Assembly: GCF_027922005.1 (NCBI RefSeq)
Contig: NZ_BSEV01000002.1
Coordinates: 772,512 to 836,511, forward strand
Source: Streptosporangium carneum
GTDB lineage: Bacteria; Actinomycetota; Actinomycetes; Streptosporangiales; Streptosporangiaceae
DNA length: 64,000 nt
Direction: 5' to 3'
This document shows positions 59,681-64,000 of this stretch, piece after piece. The notes below the pieces were generated by a model. It was given only the letters and a program-made list of their open reading frames with translations. It ran no database searches and was not told the DNA's origin. Positions within the stretch are counted from its first letter, which is position 1; every line of letters starts with the position of its first letter. The translations under genes and the position numbers were made by a program.

Positions 59681-61507
59681 ATGACGATGAGCAGCGATCT
59701 TGTACGGCTGGCGCAGGCCTGGCTCGCCCAGGACCCCGACCCCGAGACCCGGGCCGAGCTCGCCGCGCTCCTCGAGCGCCTCCCCGAGGACGGCGAGGAC
59801 GCACTGCGGGAACGGTTCCACGCCAAGCTGGAGTTCGGCACCGCGGGACTGCGGGGCGAACTCGGCGCGGGCCCCAATCGGATGAACCGGGTCACCGTCA
59901 TGCGCGCCGCGGCGGGCCTGGCCCGGGTCCTCGGCCCCGGCAGGCACGTCGTGATCGGTTACGACGCCAGACACAAGTCCGACGTCTTCGCCCGCGACAC
60001 CGCCGCCGTGCTCACCGGGGCCGGGCTGCGGGCGTCCGTGCTTCCCGAGCCGCTGCCGACCCCCGTGCTGGCCTTCGCCGTGCGTCACCTCGGCGCGGAC
60101 GCGGGCGTGACCGTCACCGCCAGCCACAACCCGCCCCGCGACAACGGCTACAAGGTCTACTGGGGTGACGGTTCGCAGATCGTGCCGCCGGTCGACGCGG
60201 AGATCTCCGCCGCGATCGACGCCGTCGGCCCGGTGTCCGGGCTGCCGCTCGGCTCCGGGTGGACCGAGTTGGGCGACGACGTCGTGGCCGCCTACCTGGC
60301 GGCGGTGACGGCGCTGCCGCTCGGCGACGCCAGAGGGCTGCGGGTGGCCTACACCCCGTTGCACGGCGTGGGAGGCGCCCTGGTGACCCGGGCCTTCCTG
60401 GCGGCCGGGTTCGACGCCCCCGCCGTCGTCGAGGCGCAGGCGGCCCCCGACCCGGACTTCCCGACCGTCGCGTTCCCCAACCCGGAGGAGCCCGGCGCGA
60501 TGGACCTCGCACTGGAGCTGGCCCGGCGGGTCGAGGCGGACGTCGTGCTGGCCAACGACCCCGACGCGGACCGCTGCGCGGTCGGCGTGCGCCTGCCCGG
60601 CGGGGACTACCGGATGCTGAGCGGGGACGAGGTCGGCTCGCTCCTCGGCGAGCACGTGATCCGCCGGACCTCGGGCGAGGGACGCCTGGTGGCCACGACG
60701 ATCGTCTCGTCGTCGCTCCTCGGCAAGATCGCCGCTGGATACGGCGTGCGCTACGCCGAGACCCTCACCGGCTTCAAGTGGATCATGAAGGCCGGTGAGG
60801 GGCTCGTCTTCGGCTACGAGGAGGCCCTCGGGTACAGCGTCGGTCACAGTGCCGACCGCAGTGTCGACCACACCCCCGGTCACAGCGCCGGTCACAGCGC
60901 CGGTCACAGTGCCGGTCACAGTGCCGGTCACAGTGCCGGTCACAGTGCCGGCCACAGTGCCGGCCACAGTGCCGGCCACAGTGCCGGCCACAGTGCCGAT
61001 CCCGGCTCCGACCACGACGCCGGATCGGAAGCGGTCCTGCCCGTCCACGACAAGGACGGCGTCGGCGCGGCGCTGACCGTCGCGGGCCTCGCCGCCCAGG
61101 CCAAGCTCGAAGGCCGTACCCTGCTGGACCTCCTCGACGACCAGGCCCGCGCGTACGGCCTGCACGCCACCTCCCAGCTGTCGGTCAGGGTCGCCGACCT
61201 GTCGCTGATCTCGGGGGCGATGGCCCGCCTGCGCGCCGTCCCGCCGGTCGAGCTGGGCGGCCGTAAGGTCGAGTCCGCCGACGACCTGAGCGAGGGCTCG
61301 GCGGACCTGCCCCCCACGGACGGCCTGCGCTACCGCCTCTCCGGCGGCGCTCGCGTCGTGGTCCGCCCGTCGGGCACGGAGCCCAAGCTCAAGTGCTACC
61401 TGGAGGTCGTCGTCCCGGTCGAGGGCGAGGTCGCGGAAGCCCGGCGGCGGGCCGCGGACGACCTCGACGCCCTGAGGTCCGACCTGTCGGCCGCCCTCGG
61501 CCTGTAG
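59681..61507 (+). CDS. pmmB: Phosphohexomutase/phosphopentomutase (PmmB-like) with (GHSA)n insertion
   Basis: 608 aa from ATG 59681; ATG 59687 is close. TASHNPPRDNGYKVYWGDG (phosphoserine loop), NDPDADRCAVG (metal loop), GFKWI and GYEEALGY (sugar loop) and RPSGTEPKLK (phosphate loop) are intact. Between GYEEALGY and the conserved HDKDG a segment of about 60 residues built of GHSA units is inserted at residues 388-440. Homologues join these motifs by a few residues. It follows punA by 35 bases, so ribose-1-phosphate may be a substrate. Confidence 0.92.
   Translation: MTMSSDLVRLAQAWLAQDPDPETRAELAALLERLPEDGEDALRERFHAKLEFGTAGLRGELGAGPNRMNRVTVMRAAAGLARVLGPGRHVVIGYDARHKSDVFARDTAAVLTGAGLRASVLPEPLPTPVLAFAVRHLGADAGVTVTASHNPPRDNGYKVYWGDGSQIVPPVDAEISAAIDAVGPVSGLPLGSGWTELGDDVVAAYLAAVTALPLGDARGLRVAYTPLHGVGGALVTRAFLAAGFDAPAVVEAQAAPDPDFPTVAFPNPEEPGAMDLALELARRVEADVVLANDPDADRCAVGVRLPGGDYRMLSGDEVGSLLGEHVIRRTSGEGRLVATTIVSSSLLGKIAAGYGVRYAETLTGFKWIMKAGEGLVFGYEEALGYSVGHSADRSVDHTPGHSAGHSAGHSAGHSAGHSAGHSAGHSAGHSAGHSAGHSADPGSDHDAGSEAVLPVHDKDGVGAALTVAGLAAQAKLEGRTLLDLLDDQARAYGLHATSQLSVRVADLSLISGAMARLRAVPPVELGGRKVESADDLSEGSADLPPTDGLRYRLSGGARVVVRPSGTEPKLKCYLEVVVPVEGEVAEARRRAADDLDALRSDLSAALGL
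60842..60997 (+). repeat. 12-bp tandem repeat coding for Gly-His-Ser-Ala
   Basis: Three degenerate units (60842-60877) and ten exact-length units (60878-60997) of GGYCACAGYGCC. Synonymous changes are block-wise: AGCGCC first, then GGTCACAGTGCC, then GGCCACAGTGCC. The array stays in frame inside the mutase gene. Confidence 0.97.
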
Positions 61508-61648
61508 CCCGCACGGAGACGGCGCCGGTCCGCGTGGAGACGGCCAGCCCGCGTGGAAAGGGCACCGGTTCGCGCGGAGACAGCCAGCCCACACGGAGAG
61601 GCTGCCGGTCCGCGTGGAGAGGATGCCGACCCGCGCGGGGAGTGCGCC
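61506..61648. repeat. Seven imperfect 19-21 bp repeats after the mutase gene
   Basis: Units alternate CCGGTCCGCGTGGAGACGG and CCAGCCCGCGTGGAAAGGG forms in a 40-bp higher order, filling the space up to the convergent PH-domain gene. Confidence 0.8.
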
Positions 61649-61655
61649 GCCCGCG

Positions 61656-62282
61656 TCAGACCAGGAAGGCCGCGACGACCACGACGACGGCCGCCGCCAA
61701 GGCCGCCAGGGCGCTCGGAGACCAGCCTGCCCTGAGCGTCCCGGGATCGGGAAGGGCGCCCGCGACTCCGGGCGTCACCCGTTTGGCGGACTCGGCACGC
61801 TCGGTGATCTGCTCGGCCACCCAGTCGGCGTGGGTCTTGCCCGCCAACGCCTCTGCGGCCGCCTGCTCGGCCTTCGAACGCGCGGGCTCGGTCTTGAAAC
61901 GGCCCTTGCCGCTCTGCGGGCTCGCCCTGCGCATCGCCGCCACCCGCTCACGGCCCGAGGTCTGCGGCGTCCAGCAGCGGACGACACGGCCCCCCGAGGT
62001 GATCGTGATCGTGTGGGAGACGGTGACCTCGTCGACCAGACGCCACGGCACGAAGACGTTCCTGAGCGGGTTGCGGACCAGCACGCCCTCTCCTGTGAGG
62101 ACGACCGCCGGGCGCAGGCAGGTGATGAAGACCAGCGCGGTCAGCACGGCCAGCACCGCCGCGGCGGCCATCGAGGACGGCCCGTTGTAGCGGACGATCA
62201 GGTCCACCGCGTTGAACGCGGCGAAGGCCATCCAGATCCAGCCGAGAACCTGCGCGGCCTTCGACCGGAACACCTGCTTCAT
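61656..62282 (-). CDS. PH-domain membrane protein
   Basis: 208 aa. Two N-terminal spans (about 9-27 and 38-56), then a small PH-like domain (VVLTGEGVLVRNPLRNVFVP, WRLVDEVTVSHTITI), a charged linker and a C-terminal span (SALAALAAAVVVVVAAFLV). Ligand unknown. It follows add by 28 bases, same strand. Confidence 0.8.
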   Translation of the reverse strand: MKQVFRSKAAQVLGWIWMAFAAFNAVDLIVRYNGPSSMAAAAVLAVLTALVFITCLRPAVVLTGEGVLVRNPLRNVFVPWRLVDEVTVSHTITITSGGRVVRCWTPQTSGRERVAAMRRASPQSGKGRFKTEPARSKAEQAAAEALAGKTHADWVAEQITERAESAKRVTPGVAGALPDPGTLRAGWSPSALAALAAAVVVVVAAFLV

Positions 62283-62310
62283 CGCGCTGACCCCGCTCCC
62301 GCGAACCCGT

Positions 62311-63390
62311 TCACGCCTGCCACTTGAGCTGGGCGAAGCCTGGCTTGATCACGCCGTTGATGAGCGCGAGGCGCTCGTCGAACGGCAGGAACGCCGACTT
62401 CATGGCGTTGATGGTGAACCACTGCATATCGTCCCATCCATAGCCGAACGCCTCGGACAGCTTGGCGAACTCCTCGGAGACGGAGGTGCCGCTCATCAGC
62501 CGGTTGTCGGTGTTGACCGTGACCCGGAAGTTGAGCGCCCGCAGCAGGCCGATCGGATGCTCGGCGATGGAGGGGGCGGCGCCGGTCTGGAGGTTGGAGG
62601 TCGGGCACATCTCAAGCGGGATGCGCTTGTCACGGACGTAGGCCGCCAGCCTGCCGAGCTTGGTCGACCCGTCGCCGGAGACCGCGATGTCGTCGATGAT
62701 CCGGACGCCGTGGCCGAGCCGGTCGGCGCCGCACCACTGGATCGCCTGCCAGATCGACGGCAGGCCGAAGGCCTCGCCCGCGTGGATGGTGAAGTGGGCG
62801 TTCTCGCGCTGGAGGTACTCGAAGGCGTCGAGGTGACGGGTGGGAGGGTAGCCCGCCTCCGCCCCCGCGATGTCGAAGCCCGCCACGCCGACGTCACGGT
62901 AACGGACGGCCAGCTCGGCGATCTCCATGGACCTGGCCTGGTGGCGCATCGCGGTGAGCAGGGTGCCCACCTTGATCCCGCGCCCCTCCGAGCCGACCCT
63001 GAAGCCTTCGAGCACGGCCTCGATCACCTCCTCCAGGCTCAGGCCCGCCGAGGTGTGCTGCTCGGGCGCGTACCGCACCTCGGCGTAGACCACGCCGTCG
63101 GCGGCCAGGTCCTCCGCGCACTCGGCGGCGACCCTGACCAGCGAGTCGCGCGTCTGCATGACGCCGACCGTGTGGTCGAAGGTCTCGAGGTAGCGCTCAA
63201 GCGAGCCGGAGTCGGCGGCCTCCTGGAACCACGTCCGCAGGGCGCCCGCATCGGTCGTGGGCAGCCTGTCGTAGCCCGACTCGCACGCCAACTCGATGAT
63301 CGTCTCGGGCCGCAGACCACCGTCGAGATGGTCGTGGAGAAGCACCTTCGGAGCCCGACGGATCTCCTCAAGGGCGAGTGGCTGACTCAT
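62311..63390 (-). CDS. add: Adenosine deaminase
   Basis: 359 aa. Zinc and catalytic sites [29 protein letters not shown] and [10 protein letters not shown] are all present. It converts adenosine to inosine, the substrate of the phosphorylase encoded at 58.8 kb. Confidence 0.96.
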   Translation of the reverse strand: MSQPLALEEIRRAPKVLLHDHLDGGLRPETIIELACESGYDRLPTTDAGALRTWFQEAADSGSLERYLETFDHTVGVMQTRDSLVRVAAECAEDLAADGVVYAEVRYAPEQHTSAGLSLEEVIEAVLEGFRVGSEGRGIKVGTLLTAMRHQARSMEIAELAVRYRDVGVAGFDIAGAEAGYPPTRHLDAFEYLQRENAHFTIHAGEAFGLPSIWQAIQWCGADRLGHGVRIIDDIAVSGDGSTKLGRLAAYVRDKRIPLEMCPTSNLQTGAAPSIAEHPIGLLRALNFRVTVNTDNRLMSGTSVSEEFAKLSEAFGYGWDDMQWFTINAMKSAFLPFDERLALINGVIKPGFAQLKWQA

Positions 63391-63643
63391 CTCATCATCC
63401 TAGACGGGGTGGATTCAGGAGCGACGGTATTAGCCGGTGTGGGCGGGTTCCAACTCGTTCGGAGACGGTCACCCCGATTGGCCGCGCGCCAGGCGAGACG
63501 GTTCCGGTCGATCGTGATGGGCGACCTGCCCGGCGTCGGCAGAAGCTCCACAGCCGAGAGCCGGGCCTTCCCTTGGTTCTGCGGGCTCACTTGGTTCGCT
63601 TGCTTCTCTGGGTTCGTTTTGTTCTCCGGGCTGGGCTTGGTTC

Positions 63644-63774
63644 GCGTGGAGGGGGGCGGGTGGTCCGGCCGGCCGTCTCAGCTGAGCTCTGGTGAGATCA
63701 GGCCTCCGGCCTGGCGGGCGTGCCTGGTTGCGGTCCTTTTATACGCCGGCCGGACCACCCGCCCCCCTCCACGC
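63644..63774. repeat. 131-bp element with perfect 30-bp terminal inverted repeats
   Basis: Arms 63644-63673 (starts GCGTGGAGGG) and 63745-63774 (ends CCCTCCACGC) are perfect complements over 30 bases around a 71-base core. The core has its own hairpins (CTCAGCTGAG; CAGGCC-TCC-GGCCTG). No flanking duplication is obvious. It is MITE-like or a very strong RNA structure. Around it, 63391-63643 (with several TTGGTTC words at 63571-63643) and 63775-63932 hold no gene I can support. Confidence 0.8.
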
Positions 63775-63932
63775 ATGACTACCGGTTTCGTACGGTGTGC
63801 CCGCCGTAGTCGCTCCCTTTCCGGCCGCCCATTCACCTCCAGGCGGCTGAAGCAATCCGCAGGGGCTTCATCCATGGTCGATCGCCGTAGCTGAAGCCTC
63901 CCTTTCGAAAGACATCCCAGGAGCTTTAGGTG

Positions 63933-64000
63933 TCAAGCAGCCAGCGATTCGGCGTGATGCGCCCATGCGGTCGCCTCGTCGTAAAGGGTGCCGGTCTTGA
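63933..64000 (-). CDS. 3' end of an unidentified minus-strand gene
   Basis: The frame KTGTLYDEATAWAHHAES continues past the window edge and stops at 63933. Only 21 codons are visible, with mostly G or C third positions. I do not recognise it. Confidence 0.3.
   Translation of the reverse strand, partial: KTGTLYDEATAWAHHAESLAA

Noticed and set aside
60842..60997. CRISPR or recombination site array in the mutase gene
   Set aside because: 12-bp units without spacers stay in frame and code for protein.
63644..63774. tRNA gene
   Set aside because: The folded arms are 30-bp perfect repeats with no cloverleaf, anticodon arm or T-loop consensus.

Overview
The window is chromosomal DNA of a very G+C-rich actinomycete, with G or C at almost every third codon position. 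Family-level signs are an acyl-CoA carboxylase with a small epsilon subunit, an XRE-DUF5753/DUF397/HATPase trio, WXG100 and FHA-FtsK proteins, an actinobacterial Tad pilus operon, HspR/Hsp20 and trimeric purine nucleoside phosphorylase. Streptosporangiales or a relative is my inference; no rRNA or marker gene proves it. I saw no tRNA, rRNA, CRISPR array or intact transposase.

Layout. 0-4 kb: amino-sugar recycling operon (SIS-domain protein, BadF/BadG-type kinase, GH3 hexosaminidase, ROK regulator). 4.5-7.9 kb: secreted type-B carboxylesterase and secreted PQQ-type beta-propeller dehydrogenase. 8.2-13.2 kb: accessory block with a PCMT-like methyltransferase, a radical SAM/SPASM enzyme and a translationally coupled 35-codon ORF, a frameshifted HATPase, XRE-DUF5753, DUF397 and a small HTH gene behind a near-perfect 34-bp palindrome. 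Two related intergenic repeats flank the block. 13.3-13.9 kb: VapC-type toxin and antitoxin. 14-24.9 kb: core genes (PH-domain protein, birA, fdhD, ppc, ABC exporter, accD, accE, NYN nuclease). 25-29 kb: alkylation repair pair (Ada/AlkA and Ogt) and a divergent MFS/MarR pair. 29-31 kb: small membrane protein, putative anti-sigma protein and ECF sigma factor. 31.3-42.6 kb: a single minus-strand Tad pilus operon of about twelve genes, including a LysM-BTAD membrane protein and TadE-like proteins with repeat-built N-terminal tails. 43.3-48.4 kb: FHA-FtsK/EssC ATPase convergent with a lone WXG100 gene. 48.5-51.2 kb: gene relics around the biotin carboxylase gene. 51.4-55.4 kb: two membrane proteins sharing a cytosolic domain, flanking hspR and hsp20. 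55.6-63.4 kb: hydrolase, LpdA-type reductase, gamma-glutamylcyclotransferase, punA, a phosphohexomutase carrying a 12-bp tandem repeat, PH-domain protein and adenosine deaminase. 63.4-64 kb: an intergenic element with perfect 30-bp inverted repeats, then the 3' end of another minus-strand gene.

How it fits together. As I recall it, the core order birA - accD - accE - accA - lpdA - GGCT - punA - pmmB - add matches the Mycobacterium tuberculosis Rv3279c to Rv3313c stretch. The Tad, type VII-like, DNA-repair and signalling genes then look like insertions into an old backbone. Translational coupling by ATGA or GTGA overlaps is frequent. Strong candidates for follow-up are the radical SAM cassette, the shared cytosolic domain beside the heat-shock genes, the in-frame (GHSA)n expansion in the mutase, the duplicated processing motif in TadE proteins, and the 30-bp inverted-repeat element.
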